Of a stretch of 64,000 bases of DNA, positions 25,335 to 34,331 are shown piece after piece. The DNA comes from Amycolatopsis xylanica (GTDB lineage: Bacteria; Actinomycetota; Actinomycetes; Mycobacteriales; Pseudonocardiaceae): NCBI RefSeq assembly GCF_900107045.1, contig NZ_FNON01000001.1:1364001-1428000 (forward strand), given 5' to 3'. Positions within the stretch are counted from its first letter, which is position 1; each line of letters opens with the position of its first letter. The notes beneath the pieces were generated by a model. The model was not told the origin of the DNA and did not search any database. It saw nothing but the letters and a program-made list of their open reading frames with translations. A program made the position numbers and the translations under genes.

Positions 25335-25500
25335 TAGGGCGTGCTTCTCGGCTCTCAATCGATGAGAGTCGAGATCCAGGTGGTCTCTGGCGGTGCCGTG
25401 GGATCACCCTCGTACCGGGTTGTACTCGGGTGATTCCGCGGTGCCGCCAGAGACCACCTGGGCTCGGCTATCGCGATTGAGAGCCGAGAAGTATGCCCTA
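25335..25500. repeat. 166-bp nested imperfect palindrome in a divergent promoter region
   Basis: Outer arms of 27 bp (25335-25361 and 25474-25500, two mismatches), a second perfect 18-bp pair (CCAGGTGGTCTCTGGCGG at 25376-25393 with its complement at 25444-25461), and an inner pair around GGGATCACCC/GGGTGATTCC, with GTAC/GTAC near the tip. The whole lies between the divergent DUF3090 and S9 peptidase genes, 10 bp before the latter's GTG. It carries no ORF and shows no clear flanking duplication. It resembles a MITE-like element or a large cruciform. Confidence 0.8.
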
Positions 25501-25504
25501 GGCT
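25499..25504 (+). promoter_or_regulatory. -10 element of an apparently leaderless promoter (S9 peptidase)
   Basis: TAGGCT overlaps the last two bases of the 166-bp palindrome and ends 6 nt before the GTG at 25511; no ribosome site is seen. The palindrome therefore occupies the -35 region. Confidence 0.45.
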
Positions 25505-25510
25505 CGCTTG

Positions 25511-27418
25511 GTGCCCAAGATCGCGTCTTATGGAACCTGGACCTCGCCGATCAGTGCCGCCGACGCGGCCGCCGCCGGAGGGGGCGTGCAGTGGGTCGAC
25601 GCCGTCGGCGGCGTGCTCTGGTGGGCCGAGGCCAGACCGGCCGAAGGCGGCAGGGTCGCGCTGGTGAGGGCAGGTGAAGAGGTGCTGCCCGCGCCGTGGA
25701 ACGCCCGCAACCGCGTCCACGAATACGGCGGGCGGCCCTGGGTTGCGATCGGCGACAAGCTCGTCTTCACGCACTGGGACGACCAGCGGGTCTATGTGCG
25801 TGACCTGACGTCCGGCCAGGTGACGCCGATCACAGCCGAACCCGACGTGCCGCACGGTGTCCGGTTCGGCGACCTCCGGCCGGGGCCGCGCGGCACCGTG
25901 TGGGCGGTCCGGGAGGCCAGCGTCGGCGCGCGGCGCGCCGACGTCTCACGCGATCTGGTGGAGTTGTCACTCGACGGCGCCGCGCCGCGCTCGCTCGCGG
26001 CCAGCCATCACTTCCTGACCGCGCCGCAGCTGTCGCCGGACGGCGCGCACGCGGCGTGGCTCGGCTGGGATCATCCGGCGATGCCGTGGGACGGCACGGA
26101 ACTGTGTGTCGCGCCGGTGCTCGAGGACGGCTCGCTCGGCACGCCCGAGGTGATCGCGGGCGGCGCGACCGTCGCGGTGTGCCAGCTCGAATGGGAGAGC
26201 CCGGCCTCGCTGCTCGCGCTGCTGGACCCCGGCGGCTGGTGGAACCTGCACCGCGTCGGCCTCGACGGCTCGTCGGTGAACCTCGCGCCGGTGGCCGAGG
26301 AACTCGGCGGCGCGCTGTGGAAACTCGGCTCGCGCTGGTTCACCCCGCTCGGCGGCGGCAAGCACGCGGTGCTCAGCTCGGGCCGTCTCGCGGTGCTCGA
26401 CGAGGCGACCGGCACGCTGTCCCCGCTGGCGCCGGAGCTGACCCAGTGGGACGCCACGATCACCGCGTACGACGGTGGCGTCGCCGGGGTCGCGGCCGGT
26501 CCGCGCCGGGAATCCGCGTTGGTGCACGTGGGCGCGCACGTGACCGAACTGACCGCGCAGCCGGCCGAGCTGCCGTCGCACGAGTACCTGCCGGTGCCGT
26601 CGGAGCGGATGTTCGACACCGCGGACGGACCCGTGCCCGCGTACGTCTACCTGCCGTCCAATCCGGACTTCACGGGACCGGACGGCTCGGCGCCGCCGTT
26701 CATGATCCACGTGCACGGCGGGCCGACCGGGCGCGCGTATCCGACGCTGGATCTGGAGATCGCCTACTTCACCAGCCGCGGCATCGGCGTCGCGGTCGTC
26801 AACTACGGCGGCTCGACCGGCTACGGCAGGCGTTACCGCGAGCGGCTGCGCGAGCAGTGGGGACTCGTCGACGTCCAGGACTGCGTGGCGGTCGCGGAGG
26901 CGCTGGTCGCCGAGGGGCTCGCGGATCCGGCGAGGCTGGCGATCCGTGGCGGCAGCGCGGGCGGGTTCACCTCGGCGGCGGCCATGACGACCGTGCGCAC
27001 GTTCAGCGCGGCGACCATCAAGTACCCGATACTCGACCTCTACACCTGGACCGCGGACGGCGGGGAGACGCACGACTTCGAGTCCCGCTACCTCGACGGG
27101 CTGATCGGGCCGCTGCCGGAGACCGAGCCCCGCTACCGGCAGCGCTCCCCCATCAACAACGCGGGCGCGCTCGCCGGGCCGGTGTTGTTCTTGCAGGGCT
27201 TGGAGGACCAGATTTGCCCGCCGGAGCAGGCGGACCGGTTCGTGGCGTCGCTGGGCGGGCGCGGGGTGCGCCACGCGTACCTGACGTTCGAGGGCGAGCA
27301 GCACGGTTTCCGCAAGGCGGAGACGATCATCGCGGCCTTGGAGGCGGAATTGTCGTTCTACGGCCAGGTTTTCGGCTTCGAAACCCCGGGCGTGCGCGCA
27401 CTGGACCTGCGCTCGTGA
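25511..27418 (+). CDS. S9-family prolyl oligopeptidase-like serine peptidase
   Basis: A 635-residue cytoplasmic peptidase. The N-terminal two-thirds are a beta-propeller; the C-terminal alpha/beta hydrolase domain has the nucleophile AIRGGSAGGFTSA (Ser about 482), the Asp in LQGLEDQICPPEQ (about 565) and His in EGEQHGFRK (about 597). Such enzymes trim short peptides. GTG at 25511 is chosen over the TTG three bases upstream because of the -10 spacing and GTG preference. The LD-carboxypeptidase gene overlaps its stop (GTGA), so the two are translationally coupled and may share peptide or cell-wall turnover roles. Confidence 0.93.
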   Translation: MPKIASYGTWTSPISAADAAAAGGGVQWVDAVGGVLWWAEARPAEGGRVALVRAGEEVLPAPWNARNRVHEYGGRPWVAIGDKLVFTHWDDQRVYVRDLTSGQVTPITAEPDVPHGVRFGDLRPGPRGTVWAVREASVGARRADVSRDLVELSLDGAAPRSLAASHHFLTAPQLSPDGAHAAWLGWDHPAMPWDGTELCVAPVLEDGSLGTPEVIAGGATVAVCQLEWESPASLLALLDPGGWWNLHRVGLDGSSVNLAPVAEELGGALWKLGSRWFTPLGGGKHAVLSSGRLAVLDEATGTLSPLAPELTQWDATITAYDGGVAGVAAGPRRESALVHVGAHVTELTAQPAELPSHEYLPVPSERMFDTADGPVPAYVYLPSNPDFTGPDGSAPPFMIHVHGGPTGRAYPTLDLEIAYFTSRGIGVAVVNYGGSTGYGRRYRERLREQWGLVDVQDCVAVAEALVAEGLADPARLAIRGGSAGGFTSAAAMTTVRTFSAATIKYPILDLYTWTADGGETHDFESRYLDGLIGPLPETEPRYRQRSPINNAGALAGPVLFLQGLEDQICPPEQADRFVASLGGRGVRHAYLTFEGEQHGFRKAETIIAALEAELSFYGQVFGFETPGVRALDLRS

Positions 27419-28302
27419 GGCCACTCGTCCCCGGCGACACGCTGGCACTGATCGCACCGTCCGGCCCGATCCCGCAAGCCCATCTCGAGGCCGCGCTGCC
27501 GGTGCTGGAGTCGTGGGGCCTGAAGGTCTCGGTCGGCCCTTGTGTCCGCAGTAGACACTCCACTTTGGAGTATCTGTCGGCCGCGGACGCCGAGCGGGCC
27601 GAGGAGTTCACGGCCGCCTGGCTCGACCCGTCGGTCCAGTGTGTGCTGGCGGCCCGCGGCGGCTACGGCAGCCAGCGCATGCTGGACCTGATCGACTGGC
27701 GCGCGCTGGCCGACGCGCCGCCGAAGATCTTCGCGGGGTCGAGTGACGTGACGGCGTTGCACCAGGCCGTTTCGGTGCACCTGGGGCTGGTGTCGCTGTT
27801 CTCGCCGATGCCGGCGAGTCCGTTGTTCGACACGTTCGCGGCCGAGCATCTGCGGCAGAGCCTGTTCGAGCCGGAGAAGGTCGTGCTGCTGAGCAGCCCG
27901 TCGTCGCGGACGCTGGTTCCCGGGCGGGCGCGGGGTGTGCTGACCGGCGGCAATCTCGCGCTGCTGGCCGCCGGCCTGGGCACGCCTGAGCAGGGGTCGG
28001 CGCGCGGGCGGATCGTGCTGCTGGAGGACGTGACCGAGAGCGTCTACCGGCTCGATCGCCTGCTCACGCAGCTGCTGCGCTCCGGCTGGTTCGACGGGGT
28101 CGCCGGGATCGTGCTCGGCTCGTGGACGGGCTGTGGCACGCCGGAGCGGGTGGAGGCGTTGATGCTCGACCGGCTCGGGTCGTTGGGCGTGCCGGTGCTG
28201 GCGGACCTGGGCTTCGGGCACGTCGAGTCGTCGCCGACGATTCCGCTGGGCTTGGCCGCGGAGCTGGACGCGACCGCGGGCACCCTCACTTTGGGGTCGT
28301 GA
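27415..28302 (+). CDS. LD-carboxypeptidase (S66 family)
   Basis: A 295-residue S66 peptidase that removes the terminal D-Ala from murein tetrapeptides. IFAGSSDVTALHQAV holds the nucleophile Ser (about 109), ARGGYGSQRMLDLIDW and GVLTGGNLALLAAGLG are family blocks, LLEDVTESVYRLDRLLTQL carries the Glu and GFGHVESSPTIPLG the His. No signal peptide, so it would act on recycled peptides in the cytoplasm. It starts at GTG 27415, overlapping the S9 peptidase by 4 bp. The terminal Ser-stop (TCG TGA, 28297-28302) belongs to the left arm of a family A palindrome. Confidence 0.94.
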   Translation: MRPLVPGDTLALIAPSGPIPQAHLEAALPVLESWGLKVSVGPCVRSRHSTLEYLSAADAERAEEFTAAWLDPSVQCVLAARGGYGSQRMLDLIDWRALADAPPKIFAGSSDVTALHQAVSVHLGLVSLFSPMPASPLFDTFAAEHLRQSLFEPEKVVLLSSPSSRTLVPGRARGVLTGGNLALLAAGLGTPEQGSARGRIVLLEDVTESVYRLDRLLTQLLRSGWFDGVAGIVLGSWTGCGTPERVEALMLDRLGSLGVPVLADLGFGHVESSPTIPLGLAAELDATAGTLTLGS

Positions 28303-28344
28303 GCGTTGCGGGCGGTTCTAACCGCCCGCAACGCTCACGAGCCC
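28293..28344. terminator. Family A palindrome overlapping a stop codon
   Basis: GGGGTCGTGAGCGTTGCGGG and its complement around TTCTAA. It supplies the Ser-stop of the LD-carboxypeptidase and lies between convergent genes, so it probably terminates both. Confidence 0.8.
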
Positions 28345-28346
28345 TT

Positions 28347-31300
28347 TTAGGCCTGCCTCCGGTTGGTGATGGTGAACGCGAACTCGATGTAGTCGTCGTC
28401 GACGTCGTCTTCGGTGTTCGTGATCTTGATCTTCAGCTCCCGGCCGTCCGCCGCGCGCGTCGTCTTGATCGCGTCCTTCGGGATGGTCCAGAAGTTGCCG
28501 GCCGTGCCGCCCAGGTCGTCGGTCTGTTCGCTGGTGCCTTCGTACAGCTTGCCCGCGAACTGGAGGCCGACGCTGAGGTCGTCGGGGTTGTACAACGCGG
28601 TGAGGGTCATCTCGACGCGCAGCTCACCGCCCCAGCCTCGGGTGAAGCTGATCTGGTGCACGGTGTGGCCGGGACCGACCGGCAGCTCCCAGTACTTGTG
28701 GTCGGAGAAGTGATCGTCGCCGAAGGTCTCGTCGTCGTTCATCTCGATCTGGGCGTCGACCTGCAGCAGCCGGTAGCGCTCGGGCGGCGGCGCGAGCTGG
28801 ACCTCGATCGTCTTGACCTCGCCCGCGGCGACCGTCAGGTCCAGCACGGCTTCGGCGACGCCGATCTCGCGGTCGATGAACTTCGACGCCTTGAGCGCGT
28901 AGCGGCCTTCGAACACGTCCATCGAGAACCAGCCGTCGGCGTTGGTGATCGCGGTGACCCCGCCGGCGTTGACCTCCACCCCCGCCATCCTGGCGCCGTT
29001 GAAGACCACGGTCCCGTTGAGCAGCGCGGGCCCGTTCGTCTTGCGCCACTTGGTCTCCGGCACCAGCTCCAGGCGCGTGGTGTGGTGGATCAGCGGTTCC
29101 GCGTACCCCCAGAGCCCGAACCCGGTCTGGTCGGGCCGGTCCCACAGCATGAGGTGATCGGGGCTGATCGCGCGTCCGATGCCGGGGTTCTCCCAGCGGT
29201 CGTCGTTCTTCGAGTCGCCGTCGGCCCAGTCGAACGCGAAGGTGTTCGCGAGCTGGTAAGCGCAGTCGTCGCCGACGTCGGAGAACAGCTCGTTCAGCGC
29301 GGCGACGAGCCAGCCTTCCTCCTTCACGACCTTGTTGAAGATCGTTTCCTCGATGTAGGGCACGAACCAGCGCGCGGCACGGGCGCGCTCCTCGGCGGTG
29401 TAGAAGTACAGGCCGTCGAGCGTCTCGCCGTCGGTCTGCGCGCCGCCGAGCACGTCCGCGGGCTCGAGATCGCCCGGTGCGGTGACCGCGCCCGGCCCCT
29501 CCAGCTGGATGCCCGCGCGCTTGGCGGCCAGCCAGATGAACGACGCGCATTCGCTCGGCACGGTGCCCGCGGCCCAGCCCGCGCTCGCGGGCGCCGGGCC
29601 GACCACGCCGCTCGGGCTCGGCCGGAGCGCGACCGCGGAGTCGCTGTAGCTGTAGAACCGGTAGTGCGTGCCGGATTGGCGGCCCGCCGCGGTGTCGGCG
29701 GCGGTGACCGTGAGCTTGCGTGCCTCGTCGGCCACCTTGTGCAGCCGCTGCCGGATGGTCGGATCGGCCAGCTCGGCGAGCGGATGCGGTTTGATGACCA
29801 TCGGCTCGATGATCTGCCACTGCCCGTCCAGCACGGCCGCGTCGACGAGGTTGAACGCCGAGATGCCGAACTGCTTGCCCTCCGGGCTGGTGAACTGGCT
29901 GCCGCCGTACGCCTCCGCCACGGACTGGGTGATCCCGCCTGGCCACTGGAAGCGCAGCGCGTCGGGCTCGAAGCCGTCGGTCGGCTGTTTCTTGCCACCG
30001 GAGTAGATCCCGCGCGGGTGTTCCTGGACCAGCCAGTCCTGGGAGGCCGTCGAGTGGGAGATCTCGACGAAGTTCTTCGTCATGATCCCGCAGTGCGCGT
30101 ACCGCTGCGCGGGCGTGACCTGCGAGAGCAGGCCGCCGATCATGCCGTTGCCGCCGGGCACCAGCACGATGTCGCCCTTGCGCGCGTTGACCACGCGGGC
30201 CGGGATCTCCTTGGTCTTGGTCTCGCCGGTGAACTGGCAGGCGAAGTTCTCCGGGATCTGCGCCGGCGGGTTGTCGGGGTCGCAGTCGGCGCCTTGCACG
30301 ACGTCGCCGTCCGCGGCCACTATGCCGGTTTCGCTCAGCGGGGCGAACCATTCGGCCGACGCCTGCTGCGAGTAGTCCGCCGCCCGCCGCAACGCCCAGA
30401 CATGTTCCTGCGTCAGGCCTTCCGGCGCGCTGGTGCGTACCCGCACCGTGCCGGACTTCTCGACCTCGACCGAAAGCGGGAGCGCCTGCTGCTCGTTGAC
30501 GATCGTGGCGAACCGTGCGGGATCGGCCACCCCGTCGACCACGAAACCCTTGTGCGGCGCCAAAAGCGCCCGCGTCGCGCGGACGAGGGAGAACGCGGCG
30601 CTGGTGTGCACCGGCTTGGCGTCGGCGGTCTGACCGAACAGGTGCACCACGGCGCCGTGCGCGCCGTGACCTTGGGCGCGGTCGAGCGTGACCTCGACGG
30701 TCGCCGACGCACCCGGCGCGACGGTGACGTCGTGGGTCTCCTCGTCGGAGAACCGGGTGAGCTCGTCCTCGTCGCCGGTCCACTCGACCCGCTTCTTGGT
30801 GAACGAGACAGCGACCGGTTCCAGGTTGCGGACCGTGAACGTGCCCCGGTAGTGCGAGTCGCGGTCGGCGATCTGCACCGCGCGCCCGTCGGTCTCCACC
30901 GGCGGGCGGATCTGGCCGGCCTGGTCGCGCAGGACCCGGTAGGAGCTGCCGAGAACCAGTGATCGGCTCACGGTCAGCACGGTCGCGTCGCCGCGCTGCA
31001 CATCGAGCTGCGCGAGCACCGTGGTCCACTGCCGCCCGTGGTCGACGTCGGCGCTCAGGTCGGCGGCGAACACCGGTTCGCCGGTCGAGTAGGCGACAGA
31101 GCCGACCCGCCAGTGGTAGACGTCGCCCTGGCGCAGCACCGGGTTCGCGGTGTCGATCTCACTGGCGCGGATGAACACGCTCAGCGGCCGGAACGGGTTG
31201 CGGGCGATCTCGAGCAGCGCGGTGGCGGGCTGCCCGGCGATCTCGATGATCAGCACGCGTTCCTCGGCCTGGCCGTCGCCGATCGCGGTGATCGGGACGC

Positions 31301-33398
31301 GCCACATACCGGGGCGGGTCGAGGCCTGCAGCCGGACCTCGCGCGCGGTCAGCCCGTTGACGGTCACCACGGTTCCCTCGGGAGCCGTGCTCGCCAGCTC
31401 GACGCTGACCTGGATGGTCTCGCCGGGTGTGGCGGTGGCGGGTGCGTGCACGGCGGTGATCAGGCCACCGCCGGTGTAGGTGCCCTGCAAGGAAAGCAGG
31501 AGCTTCTTGGCGGCTTCGAGCCGGGGCGCGTACACGGGGTTGGCCGCGGTGAGCAGTGTGAACAGCCGGACCGCTTCGAGTGCGGCGTTGACGGCTTCGG
31601 AACGCCGCTCGAGCGCGACGAGCAGGTAGGCCAGCTGGAGCGCGGCTTCGGCCCAGTTGGGGCGGTAGCCCGCCGGGTCCGTTTCCGCGAGTGCGCGGTA
31701 GATGTCGCGGCATTCGCGTTGCGGGTCGACCGCTTCGGCGAGCCTGCCTGCGGTCCAGCAGCGCAGGCAGAGGTTGTTCAGTGCCCACGCGAGATTCGGC
31801 CGAGCGTCGAGGTCGCGGTAGACCTGCACGCCTTCCTTGGTCGCCTCGATGGCTTCGTCGTGCAGCTTGGCGTTGCTGGCGTGCGCGCCGAGCATGACCG
31901 CGGACCAGCCCCAGTCGGGCCTGTGCGCTTCGCCGAGGTCGCGGTAGACGTCGCGGCACTCCCGCGCGGGCGGGACGGCTTCGGCGAGTTTCCCGGCGGT
32001 GCTGTAGCGCATGGCCAGGTTGCCCAGTGCCCACGCGAGATTCGGCCGCAAGTCGAGGTCGCGGAAGACTTCGACACCTTCCCGTGTCGCCGCGATCGCC
32101 TCGTCGTAGAGCTTGGCGTTGCTCGCGTGCGCGCCCAGCATGACCGCGGACCAGCCCCAGTCGGGCCTGTGCGCTTGGCCCAGGTCGCGGTAGACGTCGC
32201 GGCATTCCCGCGCGGGCGGCACCGCTTCCTCGAGTCTCCCCGCGGTACTGCAGCGCATGGCGAGGTTGCCCAGGGCCCACGCGAGACTCGGCTTGTCCCC
32301 GAGCGCGCGGTAGGCCTCGATGCCGTCCTTGTTCGCTTCGATGGCTTCGTCGAACAGCTTCGCGTTGCTGGCGTGCGCGCCGAGCATGACGTCCGCGTGT
32401 GCCCAGTCGGATCGGTAGGCGGGGGTGGTCGCGGCGAGCGTCCGGTAGATGTCACGGCATTCGCGCATCGGCGGCACGGCTTCGGCGAGCTTGCCCGCGG
32501 TGCTGTACCGCATGGCGAGGTTGTCCAGCGCCCACGCCAGCTGCGGCTGATCCGGGATGGCCCGGAACGCCTCCGCGCCTTCGATGGTCGCGGCGATGGC
32601 TTCGTCGTGGAGCTTGGCGTTGCTCGCGTGCGCGCCGAGCATGACGGCCGCGTGGCCGAACCCGCCGCGCTGAGCGGGATCCGCCTCGGCCAGCGCGCGG
32701 CAGATGTCGCGGCGTTCGCGTGCGGGTGGCACGGCTTCGGCGAGTTTCCCTGCCGTGCTGTAGCGCATGGCGAGGTTGTCGAGCGCCCAGGCGAGGTTGG
32801 GCCGGTCACCGAGCGCGCGATAGCGTTCCGCGCCCTCGGTGGTGACCTGGAAGGCTTCGTCGTGCAGACCGGCGTTGCTCGCGTAAGCGCCCAGCATCAC
32901 CGACGCCCACGCGAACCTCGCGTCGTAGCCCGGGTGATCGACTCCGGCGAGCGAGCGCCACAGATCCCGCCCGTACCGCGCGGCCACGACCGCCTCGCCG
33001 TGCCGTCCGGCAGAGGACAGGACGTTCGCCAGCACGTTGAGCGCGTTGGCGAGGGTGATCATGCCCGAGTGGTCCTCGGGTGTCGGCACGTAGCCTGCGG
33101 TCGCCCACGGCCGGTCCCACGAGGGCCCGTCACCGGTGAACGGCTTGGCGTACAGCTTGCCGTCGGCGGGGCGCAGCACGGCCAGGTGCGCCGCGCCGCC
33201 GTAGACACCGGGCACGGGAAGGTCCCCCGCCTGCCCCCATTGCCGGGTCACCGCCGGGCCACCGGCCGCGGGCTGGACGCGCCAGGTGCCGTCGCCGGGC
33301 CGCCACACCGCCTCGTCGAGCCGTCCGTCGCCGTCGTAGTCGGCGGGTACTGGGATATCGGCGACCGGCGCTGCGGCTGCCGCGGTGGAGGTGCTCAT
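28347..33398 (-). CDS. 1683-residue multidomain protein: VCBS-like start, TPR array, permuted papain-like domain
   Basis: A very large protein of unknown role without a signal peptide. Residues 10-100 resemble an FG-GAP/VCBS repeat (PADYDGDGRLDEAVWRPGDG). Residues about 110-630 are TPR-like units of 75-85 residues that are nearly identical (YSTAGKLAEAVPPARE, VMLGAHASNAKLHDEAI). After Ig-like segments (about 640-950), residues about 1070-1300 look like a circularly permuted NlpC/P60 or YiiX-type papain fold: KGDIVLVPGG, RYAHCGIM with the His (about 1100), then VPSECASFIWLAAKRAG with the candidate Cys (about 1283). A carboxypeptidase-regulatory-like domain (about 1455-1510) and a beta-rich tail end the protein. 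Start ATG 33398, because the longer frame is a shadow. Possibly a scaffolded amidase/peptidase effector; the target is unknown. Confidence 0.85.
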   Translation of the reverse strand: MSTSTAAAAAPVADIPVPADYDGDGRLDEAVWRPGDGTWRVQPAAGGPAVTRQWGQAGDLPVPGVYGGAAHLAVLRPADGKLYAKPFTGDGPSWDRPWATAGYVPTPEDHSGMITLANALNVLANVLSSAGRHGEAVVAARYGRDLWRSLAGVDHPGYDARFAWASVMLGAYASNAGLHDEAFQVTTEGAERYRALGDRPNLAWALDNLAMRYSTAGKLAEAVPPARERRDICRALAEADPAQRGGFGHAAVMLGAHASNAKLHDEAIAATIEGAEAFRAIPDQPQLAWALDNLAMRYSTAGKLAEAVPPMRECRDIYRTLAATTPAYRSDWAHADVMLGAHASNAKLFDEAIEANKDGIEAYRALGDKPSLAWALGNLAMRCSTAGRLEEAVPPARECRDVYRDLGQAHRPDWGWSAVMLGAHASNAKLYDEAIAATREGVEVFRDLDLRPNLAWALGNLAMRYSTAGKLAEAVPPARECRDVYRDLGEAHRPDWGWSAVMLGAHASNAKLHDEAIEATKEGVQVYRDLDARPNLAWALNNLCLRCWTAGRLAEAVDPQRECRDIYRALAETDPAGYRPNWAEAALQLAYLLVALERRSEAVNAALEAVRLFTLLTAANPVYAPRLEAAKKLLLSLQGTYTGGGLITAVHAPATATPGETIQVSVELASTAPEGTVVTVNGLTAREVRLQASTRPGMWRVPITAIGDGQAEERVLIIEIAGQPATALLEIARNPFRPLSVFIRASEIDTANPVLRQGDVYHWRVGSVAYSTGEPVFAADLSADVDHGRQWTTVLAQLDVQRGDATVLTVSRSLVLGSSYRVLRDQAGQIRPPVETDGRAVQIADRDSHYRGTFTVRNLEPVAVSFTKKRVEWTGDEDELTRFSDEETHDVTVAPGASATVEVTLDRAQGHGAHGAVVHLFGQTADAKPVHTSAAFSLVRATRALLAPHKGFVVDGVADPARFATIVNEQQALPLSVEVEKSGTVRVRTSAPEGLTQEHVWALRRAADYSQQASAEWFAPLSETGIVAADGDVVQGADCDPDNPPAQIPENFACQFTGETKTKEIPARVVNARKGDIVLVPGGNGMIGGLLSQVTPAQRYAHCGIMTKNFVEISHSTASQDWLVQEHPRGIYSGGKKQPTDGFEPDALRFQWPGGITQSVAEAYGGSQFTSPEGKQFGISAFNLVDAAVLDGQWQIIEPMVIKPHPLAELADPTIRQRLHKVADEARKLTVTAADTAAGRQSGTHYRFYSYSDSAVALRPSPSGVVGPAPASAGWAAGTVPSECASFIWLAAKRAGIQLEGPGAVTAPGDLEPADVLGGAQTDGETLDGLYFYTAEERARAARWFVPYIEETIFNKVVKEEGWLVAALNELFSDVGDDCAYQLANTFAFDWADGDSKNDDRWENPGIGRAISPDHLMLWDRPDQTGFGLWGYAEPLIHHTTRLELVPETKWRKTNGPALLNGTVVFNGARMAGVEVNAGGVTAITNADGWFSMDVFEGRYALKASKFIDREIGVAEAVLDLTVAAGEVKTIEVQLAPPPERYRLLQVDAQIEMNDDETFGDDHFSDHKYWELPVGPGHTVHQISFTRGWGGELRVEMTLTALYNPDDLSVGLQFAGKLYEGTSEQTDDLGGTAGNFWTIPKDAIKTTRAADGRELKIKITNTEDDVDDDYIEFAFTITNRRQA
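31500..33060 (-). repeat. Recently expanded TPR coding repeats
   Basis: Six to seven tandem units of about 225-255 bp within the 1683-residue gene. The inner ones (for example around 31860-31990 and 32100-32235) share long identical runs such as GCGTTGCTGGCGTGCGCGCC or its near copy. The outer units are more diverged. Confidence 0.75.
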
Positions 33399-33460
33399 GG
33401 TTCCCGCTTCGGGTAGGCGAATGCTCGCTCCACCCTGGCGCGGGCGCACCTCACCGGCGA

Positions 33461-34300
33461 TCAGCCCGCGGACGTACTTTCGGGCGGACTCCCCCGCCCC
33501 TTCGTGATCGCGACCTGGAGTTCGGTGATCATGGCTTCGCCGCACTCGAGGTAGACCTCGCGGGCGAAGTCCAGGGTGCGGTGGCCGTTGTGGTCGATCC
33601 AGCGGGCCAGCGCCTGGAAGGACGCGCCGATGTCGTCCATCGGGCCGTGGTGCAGCATCGTCGCGGCGCACTCGATGGCGGGCAGGTCGACGATGTCGAA
33701 CCCGTGCGCGGGATCCGGGTCGGCGGCGACCGGGACCGCGGCGTGCACGGCGACTTCGTTGCCCGCTGAGGTGTAGTACGCGATGGCCGGGTAGTCCGGC
33801 TCCAGGCCCGCGGCGGTGACCACCTCGCCGAGGCGCGGGAACAACGTCTGGATCACCGGCCCGATGGCCGACCCCTCGTAACCCGCCGCGAGAGCGCTGA
33901 CCTCGGCGACGCGGACCGCGGGGATCGCCTTGACGGTGACCTCGGCGGTGCGCGGGAAGTCTTCGAGGTCGATCATCCGCAGCCGCGACTCGACGCCGGC
34001 GAGCCTGGCCATGTCGGCTTCGATCTGCGCTTCGAGCTGACCTTGGCGCAGGCGCAGCATGCCGCGCAGCTCGTCGGCGCCGACCTTGTCGTCGAGGATC
34101 TCCCCCACCTGCCGCAGGGTGAAGCCGAGGTCTTTCAGCGCGACCAGGCGGTTGAGCCTGCGCAGCTGCTCGGCGCCGTAGAACCGGTATCCGGACGACG
34201 GGTCGACCTCGACCGGGCGCAGCAGGCCGATGGCGTCGTAGTGCCGCAGCATGCGGACCGAAACCTGGCCGAGCCTGGCGAAATCCCCGATGGTGAACAT
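33461..34300 (-). CDS. MerR-family regulator with GyrI-like effector domain
   Basis: A 279-residue regulator. Residues 1-70 are a MerR winged helix (MFTIGDFARLGQVSVRMLRH, then YDAIGLLRPVEVDPSSGYRFY), a coiled coil (about 80-115) follows, and residues 120-270 resemble the GyrI/BmrR multidrug-binding fold (VTVKAIPAVRVAEVSA, HGPMDDIGASFQALARWI). BmrR-like proteins activate efflux genes on binding cationic drugs. The gene ends 62 bp before the large multidomain gene, read in the same direction; whether it controls that gene is unknown. Confidence 0.93.
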   Translation of the reverse strand: MFTIGDFARLGQVSVRMLRHYDAIGLLRPVEVDPSSGYRFYGAEQLRRLNRLVALKDLGFTLRQVGEILDDKVGADELRGMLRLRQGQLEAQIEADMARLAGVESRLRMIDLEDFPRTAEVTVKAIPAVRVAEVSALAAGYEGSAIGPVIQTLFPRLGEVVTAAGLEPDYPAIAYYTSAGNEVAVHAAVPVAADPDPAHGFDIVDLPAIECAATMLHHGPMDDIGASFQALARWIDHNGHRTLDFAREVYLECGEAMITELQVAITKGRGSPPESTSAG

Positions 34301-34331
34301 CGCGTCCAGCCTAACGCGGCTCCGCTCGAGG

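Noticed and set aside
25900..27414. Long upstream extension of the LD-carboxypeptidase frame through the S9 gene
   Set aside because: The Arg/Gly/Ala-rich segment is an out-of-frame reading of the S9 peptidase; the real start is GTG 27415 overlapping its stop.
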